A DNA stretch of 64,000 nucleotides from NCBI GenBank assembly GCA_030686995.1, contig CM060694.1, positions 88,712,762 to 88,776,761 on the forward strand, in the 5' to 3' direction. Position numbers and translations under genes: made by a program. This stretch comes from Artemisia argyi. Its lineage: Eukaryota; Streptophyta; Magnoliopsida; Asterales; Asteraceae. Shown piece by piece: positions 24,195-34,209 of the stretch. Numbering within the stretch: the stretch's first letter is position 1; each line of letters begins with the position of its first letter. The notes beneath the pieces are model-generated. The model made no database searches, was not told where the DNA came from, and worked only from the letters and a program-made list of their open reading frames with translations.

Positions 24195-24204
24195 CTATAT
24201 ATAG
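24195..24204 (-). promoter_or_regulatory. LTR TATA box
   Basis: CTATATATAG, immediately downstream (in minus sense) of the palindrome cluster. Transcription would be expected about 30 bases further on, near 24165. The same box is at 17924-17933 in the 3' LTR, and a CTATATATATATT equivalent is at 34679-34691. Confidence 0.7.
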
Positions 24205-24215
24205 GAAAACTGGGC

Positions 24216-24436
24216 TGACGGCGTCAAGACAACCATGTGACGCCGTCACCTCGCCGCCAAATACTTCCTCGGACGGCCTTGATCTACTTATGACGGCCTG
24301 TGTGACGCCGTCACCAGCCACGGTATTTTATTCTTGGCACTTTGACGCCGTCAGGATGACTTTTGACGCCGTCATCAACTACGGTATTTTATTCATGATG
24401 TTTGACGTCGTCAGGGTATAACTCTTGACGCCGTCA
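24216..24436 (-). promoter_or_regulatory. Array of TGACGNCGTCA palindromes upstream of the LTR TATA box
   Basis: Seven 11-mers at 24216, 24238, 24303, 24343, 24364, 24403 and 24426 (mostly TGACGCCGTCA), plus GGACGGCC/TGACGGCC half sites near 24271 and 24291. Each pairs TGACG with CGTCA around one base. TGACG is the core of sites bound by plant bZIP factors of the TGA group, so an enhancer role is likely but inferred. Confidence 0.65.
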
Positions 24437-24647
24437 CCTAGTGTTTCCAGCATGGAAAATTGATACTTTGCCGTTTTCTTCACTTTTATGCTCCAAAAAC
24501 GTCCAAAATGGCTTCTTTTCCAGAATTCACTCTCCAAGTACCTAAAATCACAAAAGGAACGATTTAGGGCAATATTTGATCAAATAAAGTCGGATTCGGG
24601 CTTAAATGACCCCCTAAAAACGGATCATTTTTCGCCTCATCAACGGG

Positions 24648-25876
24648 ATCACTTCCCTCATCCGGTGTGAGAGAAGGATGAGAAGAGTCGGGAGTAATTG
24701 ATTCAAGTCTCGAGAAACATCTTGAAGAATCCGGAGGTGGGACAAATGGTGTACTTTGAGAACTAGGAATTTCCACCACTTCCGTTATGGTCTCCGGTTC
24801 TTGTTCTTGATAAACGTGAAGATTAGGCAAATTGTTTCTTTTAAACACCGTTTTAAGCTCAGCGCGTTTGCTTGACGAACTCTTAACCGTAAATCGAGAA
24901 AGGTTAGGATCAAATTTTGACGGATTAGGAACAATTGTAGGTTTAGATTCTTGGACAACCGTAGGTTGGACGTATTTAGCACTTCCATTGTTAGTGGAAA
25001 GTACCGAGTCCTTTGTCACCTTGGTTTCTCGTTCCATTTCCCTCACCGGAGAGGAAGTAGGAACCGATGGTCCATCATAATCAACACGACATTTTGTAAA
25101 TTTTGACAAGGCGTGAAGTTGTTCAATTTTGATTTTAAAAGCCCTATGTTTAAAGAAATCGTCGTCAAGAGATGCCATAGAACAATTTTCAACATTTAAA
25201 GGTTCACAAGACGGAGGGGATTAATCGTAGAATTTTCTTCTTTATAAGGCTCATTTTCAATACTCTTAATGGTTTGCTCTTGTTCTCTTCTACGAATTTC
25301 CTCTTTAAAAAGGTTTATTGCAGTTAGACACTGCTCATTAAAGTCATTTTGAGCAGTCATCATTTTAAGGATCTCATTCTGCACTATTGTGATCGTATCG
25401 TATTGTGGAGGTTGGTCGTGATAATTATTGTCACAAGGAAACGATTTTCTTGTTTGACAATCGGTGCTAAAGTGTGGACCTCCACAATTCTCACAACCGT
25501 TTTGTAGTTGTGAGGTCGGTGCATTTTGAAACGATTCATTATTGAAGTACGGAACTTGCTCATATGAATTGAAATCGTTGTGAGAATAATTAGAAAAGTT
25601 CGGATTAAAACCATAAGTATAAGAACCTTCATCTTCTTAAGCACAAAACGAACAAATTCCATCGATTATATTTCTTCCACATCTCTCGCAATATCGTTGA
25701 TTGAATGAATCGGGCTGAGGTGGGTAGTCGAAAAAATTTGGAAAGTTGTTGTACGTATTTGAATCGCAAAACAAACAACTTCCGTCTCGAATATCATTAC
25801 CACACCGTTTGCATGTACACCAAACACATGAACCTTCAAAGAACGGTTCTCCACATTTAAAACAAATCGGATCCAT
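24648..25876 (-). pseudogene. Z-element ORF, N-terminal part: CxxC zinc-motif, gag-like protein of unknown function
   Basis: The frame starts at M 25876 (MDPICFKCGEPF). Three CX2C-X8-CX2C motifs follow within 80 residues (CFKC..CVWC, CKRC..CLFC, CERC..CSFC), then CENCGGPHFSTDC at 25457-25495, a CX2CX3HX4C knuckle of the same form as that in the gag at 21812-23065. After this come a predicted helix (QNEILKMMTAQND region), a MASLDDDFFKHRAF segment and a basic/polar region that runs into the insertion at 24643. It then continues at 7093. The frame is broken by an in-frame TAA (25637-25639) and by an apparent one-base loss in a C run near 25214-25219. Knuckle, position after the primer site and size suggest a gag-like nucleic-acid-binding protein, but I know of no assigned function. 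Confidence 0.7.
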
Positions 25877-26446
25877 AATAATTATTGGTTTAGAGGGTAA
25901 GAGGAAAAGAATTATATGGATAATAGGATAAGAAAATTATTTTTGGTTTTTTAATTAACGAAAAAGAAAATCAAAGTAGAAAAGGAAAATATTTTTGTAT
26001 TTTGTATTTTTCAAAAACTTAAAACTTTTATTCTCTTTTGTTTTTCAAACGTTACGTTAATCGTAACCGTTTTCTTCAAAACTACTCGCGACGGAATGGG
26101 AGAGAAGAGTGTTTCTCTCTTCAGCTTGTAATTTAATGTCAAAGCTTTCCGTATTTTCCGCTTATTCGGTTGTAGAATTAAAGTAATCCGATTAACAACT
26201 AATTTCACGCGTTCTTATGTTGTTAAGCTTATTTGGTTTACAACGCCCTCCCTTCCACAGGAGAGTCGAGGCTGTAACTTTCTTTTTGGTATTTTTGAAA
26301 ACACTTTAGGAAAAGTGTTTTTGATTTTTTAATTTTGTTTTTTGTTTTTATAGAAAATATATACAAGGAAGATTTTCAAAACATAGTTTCGAAAAACGAA
26401 AACGAAAAATTCACTTCAACCTTCCCCGGCAGCGGCGCCAAAATTT
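25877..26446 (-). other. Z-element leader with tRNA-Asp-type primer site (26422-26440)
   Basis: 570 bp between the 5' LTR and the ORF start. The minus strand at 26422-26440 reads TGGCGCCGCTGCCGGGGAA, identical to the primer site of the gag-protease element. No other gene. Confidence 0.8.
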
Positions 26447-29400
26447 TGATGTAGTCGTTTTTAGTATAGGTTTATTTTTCCGAAGAAATACTTAGGAAAG
26501 TATTTCCCGGGTCGTAGTCCGTGTGAAGGTGTGAATGGAATTTCGAATTCCCGAATCGTGAAACGTGTCATGAAAGTGGTAAAAAGTGATTTTGATGAGA
26601 TTACACTAATGAATAAGTAAATGAAGCACAATTAAACAATTAAGCACGCATTTCAAGTAATTAAACCAAAAATGTAACGTAGTATCGAAAACGTAAGCTA
26701 AAACGCGAAATAAACGTAAACGTACGAAATAAAAAAGTGAATTTTAAGCTACACTACTCCTATGGACTTGAAAATAATTTTCCTAAGTTAAAAATGGTAA
26801 AAGAAAATTTTGAGAAAAAGAAAAATATTTTTTTGACTTTATATTTAATTTTTATGAATTAAAAACTAATTAACTAATTAAAAATTAAAAGAAAATGCAA
26901 ATAAGGTGAGAAAAATACAAAATAAATTTTGAAAATTATTAAATAACTAAAAAGTACTTCTAAAACTGAAAACTAATTTTTTTTTTTTTTTTTTTTTTGG
27001 GCTTTTTGTGTAATTTTTAGGAATTAAAAACTATTAAAACTAATTAAAAATTAATTAAAATTCAAAATAAATGGGAAAATACAAAATTAATTTCTAAAAA
27101 TCTAAAATAATTGAAAACTATTTTCTGAAATATTTTTGGATTTTTCCAGGTTTTTTCTGATTTTTTTGGAATTTTTGGTAATTAAAAAGTATTAAAAATT
27201 GATTAAAAACTCAAATTAAATAAGAAAAATAGTAAACATATTCAAAAAAATTTGAAAAAATTACAGAAAATCTAAAATATTAAAATAAACTTAGTAAAAA
27301 TATGAAAACTAAAAAATAAGTTGAAAAAGTGTTGATAAGCTAGAAACAGCTTATTTGGAGTGCTTATTTATAAGCACTCCTTAACCAGTGTTGACCAAAC
27401 TTTGACCCAATGTAATTTAGACTAAATAAAGCTCAAATGAACAGATGTAAAACAATTATAAACTCAGAAACATAGAATAGGACCAAATCAGTTGAAATAA
27501 GCTATTTGTGAATAAGCAATTTGGTACCAATTAGCACAGGATGCTCACATTCAATCCTAACAACTTATATAAGCTTAAAACAACTGAATTCAGAAAGTAA
27601 AACTTGAGAGTAAGCTAAATAATCAGTATGCAGATACAAATTTAAGACAGAATAAGTGGCCAATAAGCCCTACTTGCAGCTTAATCTAAGGCTCCTAATA
27701 AGCTAATGAGTAAATCCTAAAAGCAGAATTGAAAATGTAGTACTATAAGGTATCTAAAAATGCAAAGAAACCTAAATCTAATCTACAGGTAGATGCCTAC
27801 AAATCCCCTGCATCAGATCCTAATTGAACAAGTCAATATAAGAATTTGACTATTTGTATGCAAACAAAAGTTGACTAAACCCAATTTCTGTTTACCAAAT
27901 CTGATCCTAAATGCAGTATTTAATCCATTTGTGGCCTGATTCACCTAAATACACCTCAATTCTAATTACTTGCAAAAACTCAGACTTCAAATTCCACTAA
28001 TTCTATCAGAAATTTATCTCTAAGTTAAGATTGACTTTAAGCAAAGTGACCTACCATTTTTATGCTAGATCTGATCTATCTTATCCTAATGCAAGCCAAG
28101 GAACCCAAAATTACAGCAAAACAGCAACAATAACCACCAACAATCATCAGATCCAAACAGTCCTTAATTGGACTTATTTCACTAACTACCTGGTTTTTAA
28201 GCTTATACCGTACAAGTTTATGATTGATACAGTTTACCTAATCTTTAATTAAGCTAACTCAACTAAGGAAACCAACTTATAACAAGAAGAATATGAAAAT
28301 GCAGTTTCGACTTAATAAAGGCAGTAGAGATTAATATTAAAACTAGAACATGAGCAAGCTAACAAAAGGGTCTCACTCAACTATAATAAGCAGTAATTAG
28401 CAAAGATAAGCTATAAACTACAACTACAAAAGCTATTCTAAAGAAGTGCATAGCAAAAGCTTAAGGAGAACTCACTTGATAATCGATGCAAACTGAAATG
28501 GCTAAAGGTTATGGAGATAAGCTCACAAAAGCTATTAAGAAGATTGATGAGCTTAACAAGAGGAGTTCTGAGCTTATACAAGCTTATGTTTCCTCAATAT
28601 TATTATATATATCATTTTTTTTTACAATGAAAAGCAGAACTTTGATAACTGAAAATGATTAAATAGAAAACTAAGGCAACAGTGAAAAAGGATTGAATCA
28701 ATAACTAAATATTGAAATAAATGAAAGCTGAAATTAGCAATGTAAACTTAAATTCCATTAACTAAAAAAGGCTGAGTACAATTAAAAATTACAAGTAAAA
28801 CAGGAATTTAAACTAAAAATTACCTAAAACCTATTCCTACTCCTATTCACTACTTTCTACTGCTTCAATCCGTGAGTGAGTAGGGCTTTTATAGGCTGAT
28901 GAGGAGTGCTTGGTGGATGCTTCTGGATGTGCTTTCTTAAATCCATCTCATCCCTTGATTTCAGCTTCTAACAAACGCGTGAATTTAGTCCCTTGGATTG
29001 ATTTTGGTGACATGACCTATCCTCCGTGTGTCCTCCCATTGGTCCACGTATGCACTGATATTCCCTGACATTCTAGAAGCACTAATCATGAGGTAAATTA
29101 TTAAGTACGAGGTTAATTGAGTGGGAGGTGAAAACCAGGGTTCATGAACAGTGGTAATTTTTCTAGGTTTGGTAATTTTAGGGGGCGGGAAGTATTTGGG
29201 GGTGTTTTATTGTTGGTTTGACCGATTTAGTTGACTGGGTAAGGTTCGGGTAAAATTGTTGGATCGGGTAAAGATAATAAAGATGGTGGGATTTTGTTTG
29301 TTATGGGCCAAGAAGGGAGTTGGACTTGGGATTTGTTGTGGATCCGTTTGAAATAAGGATTAGGAGTAGAATTATTATTCAAGGACCTTTGTTGCAAAAC

Positions 29401-29844
29401 TGAAAATCTCAGGGACCAATTCTGTAATTTTCCAAACTTTCTTCCAAGGACTTATGTTGTCAATTTCTGAATCATGGAGGACTATTTCTGACTTATCTTC
29501 AAATATAACTTCAAAGGACTTCTTTTGTAAATTGTTGAAAGTACAGGGACTAAAACTGCCATTTCTTTAAAATTTTGTCTAGGGACTTTTCTTGAAACTT
29601 AATAATTCTCTGAGGACTTCGTATGTCACTTTAAGCTTTCTTATATCATTTTGCTTCCCCGGCTCCGGCTTTTTACCCTTTTCCAATCTCGTGCTCGTTT
29701 TTGTCGTTTTTGCATTGTTTTTGTTCATTTTTCACGTATCCGTACCTACACATACACAAATACAAAAACACACATTCTCTTGGCATATTTGGTGTATTTG
29801 GTCTGATTTAAGGCTAAAAAGGATGTGTGAATAAGCAAACATCA
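26447..29844 (-). repeat. Z-element right (5') LTR, about 3.4 kb
   Basis: Plus strand TGATGTAGTCG...AAACATCA, next to the primer site. It is very AT-rich, with a T19 run near 26980 and no genes. On the minus strand a TATA box CCTATAAAA lies at 28887-28895, with the GGGAC array (29380-29625) upstream of it in U3. The end at 29844 is fixed by the resumption of a different LTR at 29845. Confidence 0.65.
29380..29625. repeat. Degenerate ~33-bp GGGAC periodic array (right LTR copy)
   Basis: About eight units, starting near 29384, 29410, 29444, 29478, 29510, 29545, 29580 and 29610. Same consensus as 778-1250. Confidence 0.65.
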
Positions 29845-30487
29845 CTAATCTCCAATAGGTAACTTGCTTGAACGTCTTAAGAAACATGAATCGGATGTCA
29901 CGATTTTAATGGTTGTATTTAATGCATGAGTGACTACTAAGGATGCCATGTTAGGAGCTAGTTGTCGGCTCGACATAGGAAGAGGTAGAAGCTTATAGAG
30001 TTGGGGAAGATCGTACACAGCCCCACGAATGGTATTAAGGAATATATCCCGTCATCCACGCAATTGTAACAAACTAGTCAATTAATGAAAGATAGCTAGG
30101 GAGTAGTGAAATCTAAGTAAACATGTTTCTCTCATTATTTTTTTTCCTCATATTGACTTTCTTGTTATTTTATTTTCATTGCATTTGTAGTTAACTGGGT
30201 TAGTTGATTACCAATTAATTCCGCCCACTCTTCCAATACCCGATATTTTTACTTGCTTTCCTTAAACCATAAAAATACAAAAAAAAAATCATCCCTCACC
30301 TCTAGACCTAGTTTAATTAAGTTTTGATCCTAACGAACACTATTCCCCAAGTAGAACGATCAATCCCCCAGTACTTGCCACTACACTATACTACATCGGT
30401 CAGGTACACTGCCTAGTGGGGATTGCAAGCTTCTCGAGATCCCTCGAGAGGTAAAAACCTTTTGCGTAGGCGCAATCCCACGCATCA
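29845..30487 (+). repeat. Fragment of the 1.4 kb LTR family, opposite orientation
   Basis: Reverse-complement match to the promoter-distal part of 23236-24642, from the ATCTCCAA...TGCTTGAACG region to the ...CACGCATCA end. The missing left part lies beyond the Z-element and so outside the window. No primer site follows at 30488, so it is a 3' or solo LTR. It is the oldest layer of the nest. Confidence 0.8.
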
Positions 30488-31149
30488 AGGACCTTATTTA
30501 TAGAGAGAGATCATGCATTGCAATGAATGTTAAAACCACAAAATAACCCATAATCTAATGATTAGATATAAATTGAATGCAAGTAATCATAAGAACTTAA
30601 CTACTAAGATTTAAACTTAGTAAATATTGAGTAGAAAATAGAAAAGAGAAGAGAATTCAAGTAGAAATTGTTAAATGATTGGCAAAACTGCCTTCTGTAC
30701 AACTAGATCCCCCAGATCTATTCAGAAGGGATCCTACCTGCGTAAATGCAGGGATCCGGGTATTTGATGCAAACAAACTGCACTTTTGTGTAGAAAACAT
30801 ATTAGGACTAGTGTGTACCTATATGTAAACTATGTAGAGTTGGGGTTATCTCGACCCTAGAATAAAAATAAATATAGAAGTGTAAAATACATACGTATGT
30901 ACGTGAGATAACCCAAAGACTCATTAATTTTAATGTTGCTACGTTTGAATGCACCCGAAATACATATTGGTTATGTATTCCCTTTAGCATTCAAGAGGCA
31001 TATGATATGAAGTATGAGAAAGGGTTTTTTACTTTGTATTAATTATGTATAGAAAACATGATTGTCCTGGACGTGAAAAGATTTTAATTTGAAAGTATGG
31101 GGTGGTTGTTTTTGAAAAGTTTGTTTCATAGAAAGTTTGATGCGAAGAG
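30488..31149. other. Unassigned AT-rich interval
   Basis: No gene recognised. It contains short inverted repeats around AGATCCCCCAGATCT and GATCC-TACCTGCGTAAATGCAGG-GATCC (about 30700-30760). Confidence 0.3.
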
Positions 31150-31790
31150 AAGTACTTTTAACATCCATTTGATAAAGCTTGAAATTTTTAGCACAACCAT
31201 AAGCTAAAAGGATTCTTATAGATTCTAATCTAGCTACGGGAGCATAGGTCTCATCAAAATCTATTCCTTCTTGCTGGTTATATCCTTGTGCAATAAGTCT
31301 AGCTTTCTTGCAGGATACTATCCTATTTTCATCTAATCTATTTTTAAAACCCTATTTTGTACCAATTATTGTTTGATTTTTAGGATGTAGAACAAGGTTC
31401 CAAACATCATTAGTTACAAATTGATTTAACACTTCTTGCATAGCCATTATCCAACTTTCGTCTTTAATAGCTTCGTTAACGTTTTAGGTTCTAAAGAAGA
31501 CGCAAAACAAAATTTGATTTTGAGCTTGAGAACGTAAGGTTCTTTCATTCAATTTTCCTATGACTATTTCCAAAGGATGGTTTTTAGACTCTTTAACATA
31601 AACTATTTCTTTATTTAATGGTTCATCTTCCTTGTTATTAGACTCATTAACTTGATCTTCAATGATTTGATTTTCTATTATATCATCATCTATGAGAGGT
31701 TTAGAAGTAGGAGGAGGACTTTCATCGAACTTAACATTTAATGACTCTTCTATTCTCATAGTTTCTTTGAACGAACGAAAAGGTATCTAA
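31150..31790 (-). pseudogene. Ty1/copia pol fragment (connection region and start of reverse transcriptase)
   Basis: Minus-strand translation across frames gives ESLNVKFDESPP, IVIGKLNERTLRSQAQN, NQFVTNDVWNLV, IIGTK, then [29 protein letters not shown] and YQMDVKS. This is the canonical order from the region before the copia reverse transcriptase up to the first catalytic Asp motif (QMDVKSAFL in intact elements). A frameshift lies near 31485 and the match stops after QMDVKS near 31155. The YVDD motif, RNase H and integrase are absent. It is a dead remnant, not a source of enzyme. Confidence 0.88.
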
Positions 31791-32203
31791 ACTAATAACA
31801 AACGAATCAGAGATAGAAGTGCGAAAGAATGTGATAACCTCATAAAGTGAAACCTGTAAGGCATTACTAAAAAATTCTCAAAGCATTCTAAACTTATTTG
31901 ATCACTAAACTTATGTTGTGTATCCTGCTAAAATTTCTAAATCTCTGGAACAAATGATTTTATGAGGGCCTAACTGAAAGCAGAGGCACAAATCAGAGTG
32001 GTGCGGAAGAAAGATAGCTAACTAATGCCTTATAACCTACCCAATCCTCACCGGTCATAACTGAAGTTCCTAAGGGGAGAAACCTAAAGCAAATCCTTCA
32101 AAGGTCATTCCATAAGCTCCTATAGTGCAAACCTAAGGGTTCAAATCTTCACACGCCATAACTTATGTGCTACAATTTGAATCCTGAGCTCTGATACCAC
32201 AAT
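31791..32203 (-). other. Non-coding leader ending at an initiator-tRNA-Met primer site (32188-32199)
   Basis: Minus strand TGGTATCAGAGC at 32188-32199, four bases from the LTR starting at 32204. No coding sequence is seen between it and the pol fragment, so gag is absent. Confidence 0.6.
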
Positions 32204-34209
32204 TGTAACACCCCAACCCGACAAGGGTCAAAATGCCACATCATGGTGTCAATCAGAACATACAAACGCAAGCTATGATTACAAAGGTATTCCAATATGA
32301 TAACGAAATACTAACTCTAAACATAGCGAGTTTCAAAAGTAAAATACAAATCCAAGCCAACTCTAATTGAAGGTAAATCCAAGTCTAATCCAAAAATAGA
32401 TGGGTATCTATCATCACTTCATCAGGGTAGTCCACTAAGAGCTCCTATGCACTCTTCACTCACCCAGCTTCCAACTTAAAACCTGCCGCAGGAAAGAAAT
32501 GTGGTTGAGCTTAAAAAGCCTAGTGAATAGATATAACCAACGAATAATCAACATATATAAGTATAGGGAAAAGGAAACATATGCTCCTGCTAAAACGAAT
32601 ATCATCAGTCAAAAGAATGAGAGATCAAAGATCCACTAAACAAATATCATAAGTCGAATGAGTCGAATGAAGTGAGAGATCAAGAGCTAATACGAATCAT
32701 ATAATTATAAGGAATCAACAAATCATATAGGAATGCCCACGAGCTCAAAACAAATGTCTAAACATGATACATGAATAGACCATATAACCACATATACATA
32801 TCCGTCAAATCATAAGCGCACGAAGAGGGGAGACCACTCAAGTACCAAATGGAGTAGCTAGCTCCCAAATGTGAGAGGGGTGTAACGCACACACAGCTAA
32901 TCACTACAAAATGAAACAAAGTACCTAGGATGCATCCATACGCCCTCTACAAAACAAATCATATATATACCTGTACTAGACAAGTATATACACATATCAT
33001 AATGGCCAAGTGATCACATATCATATCATATCAAATGGGGATGCCGTGGACTAATCACATCGCCACAGATAGTGTCATGCCATTGGTGCCATCAATGACA
33101 TTGCCATGGTACCTCCATGGCTAGTTAAATAGCTCGGGCAACGGAACAGAACCAATCATATCATATCATATCATATCATCATATCATATCCAAACTGAAC
33201 TGAATCATATCATAGCAAATGGATGGCAACGGATATCATAGCAAACGAATAACAAATGGATATCAAATCAAAGGATCATATCAAAATGGGAATTTTATCA
33301 ATGAATTATATCAAATGGATCATAACATAGCAAACAAATCAAAGTCAAGGATAGATTATGAGAAACCTTTATTGAGAAAAGGTTGAATATTTGTACCTTA
33401 TGCAAAGCAATCAAATGAGAAAAGAGTCACAAAGACGGATCACTCCCTCTTCATAGAATCTACACAAATTAATAATGACGTATTACTTAATGCTCATTTT
33501 AATCAAATTACACATTTGGGGTTTCTTTCTATTTTTAGTAACTTTCTGAATTAAGTAAATTAAATAAATTTAAAGGTTTAATGTAGCCAACCTCATAGTT
33601 TAGGGTTTATAACGGCAACTTATCAAAGATTAGGGTTCCAAATGTAACTTTAGGTTTTACATGCTTATGTTATTGAATTAGAAATATTTAGAAAACTTGA
33701 ATTGGTTTCAAAACCTTTAGCAATTCAAGGTAAACATATTTTATACGTATCACATATTCAAAACAGAAAAACTTGGCTTCAACTAACGTAACTCCAACTA
33801 AAACAATCAGTAAAATGTGAAATGCAACGCTTATACTCATACACAATCGTTACTAAAACAACCCACAAACTCATGAGTTTAGCCTCTCATTAACTCTCCA
33901 CACGACCCATACAGTACGCATGATTCGACGCATAAAAACCACACACACCACACAATATGTGACTAAAGTTTTAACGACGCAACTAATGTGTTTAAACGAG
34001 ACGAAATGAGCCTTAATACTTAGCAATCTTCAAATCCGCTTGGTACCCTCTTCCCATTCATAATGCTACTACACACACTCACATGCTTTCTTTTGTTTAC
34101 TACACCATACGACACACAAAAAAATCTCATGCACATGCAAAATTAAATCACAAAACAATGAACATAAAATAAGCTCATAAAATCACACATATCAAGACTT
34201 TATATGCAC

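Larger units (their letters stand above)
7094..24642 (-). mobile_element. gag-protease-only LTR retrotransposon (TR-GAG-like), TSD ACGGG, itself interrupted
   Basis: Left LTR is 7094-7539 plus 17411-18371 and right LTR is 23236-24642. Both are exactly 1407 bp once the nested insertion is removed, with about 14 differences seen by eye (near 1%). A perfect 5-bp TSD ACGGG flanks it (7089-7093, 24643-24647). The primer site at 23211-23229 next to the right LTR shows that sense is minus. The internal region (18372-23235, 4.86 kb) encodes only gag and an aspartic-protease-like ORF. There is no reverse transcriptase, RNase H or integrase, so it must depend on another element for enzymes. It lies inside the Z-element ORF. 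Confidence 0.93.
23236..24642 (-). repeat. 5' LTR of the gag-protease element
   Basis: 1407 bp, plus strand TGATGCGTGGG...CGCCTCATCA. It holds the promoter (TATA 24195-24204) and seven TGACGNCGTCA palindromes. Related LTRs are at 29845-30487 (partial) and 34210-35618 (solo), both in opposite orientation. Confidence 0.93.
1..29844 (-). mobile_element. Z-element: old non-autonomous Athila/Tat-like LTR retrotransposon, interrupted (left edge outside window)
   Basis: Minus-sense element reconstructed from its parts: right (5') LTR 26447-29844, a tRNA-Asp-type primer site at 26422-26440, one ORF split between 24648-25876 and 6140-7093, a non-coding 3' part (4751-6139 and 1412-1726), and the left (3') LTR 1-1411. 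Without the solo LTR at 1727 and the gag-protease element at 7094, the internal region is only about 4.5 kb. That is too short for gag-pol, and I see no reverse transcriptase, RNase H or integrase motifs. The outer TSD cannot be tested because the left LTR starts before the window. The LTRs are visibly diverged, which fits an old insertion. Pairing of the two LTRs rests on similar ends (...CATCA), similar GGGAC repeat arrays and collinearity. Confidence 0.6.

Noticed and set aside
24564..24647. C-terminal extension of the Z ORF into the LTR (…VDEAKNDPF)
   Set aside because: It is read-through into the inserted LTR. The true continuation is at 7093.
28031..28252. 73-aa plus-strand ORF in the Z-element LTR
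   Set aside because: Stop-poor AT-rich LTR sequence with no domain.
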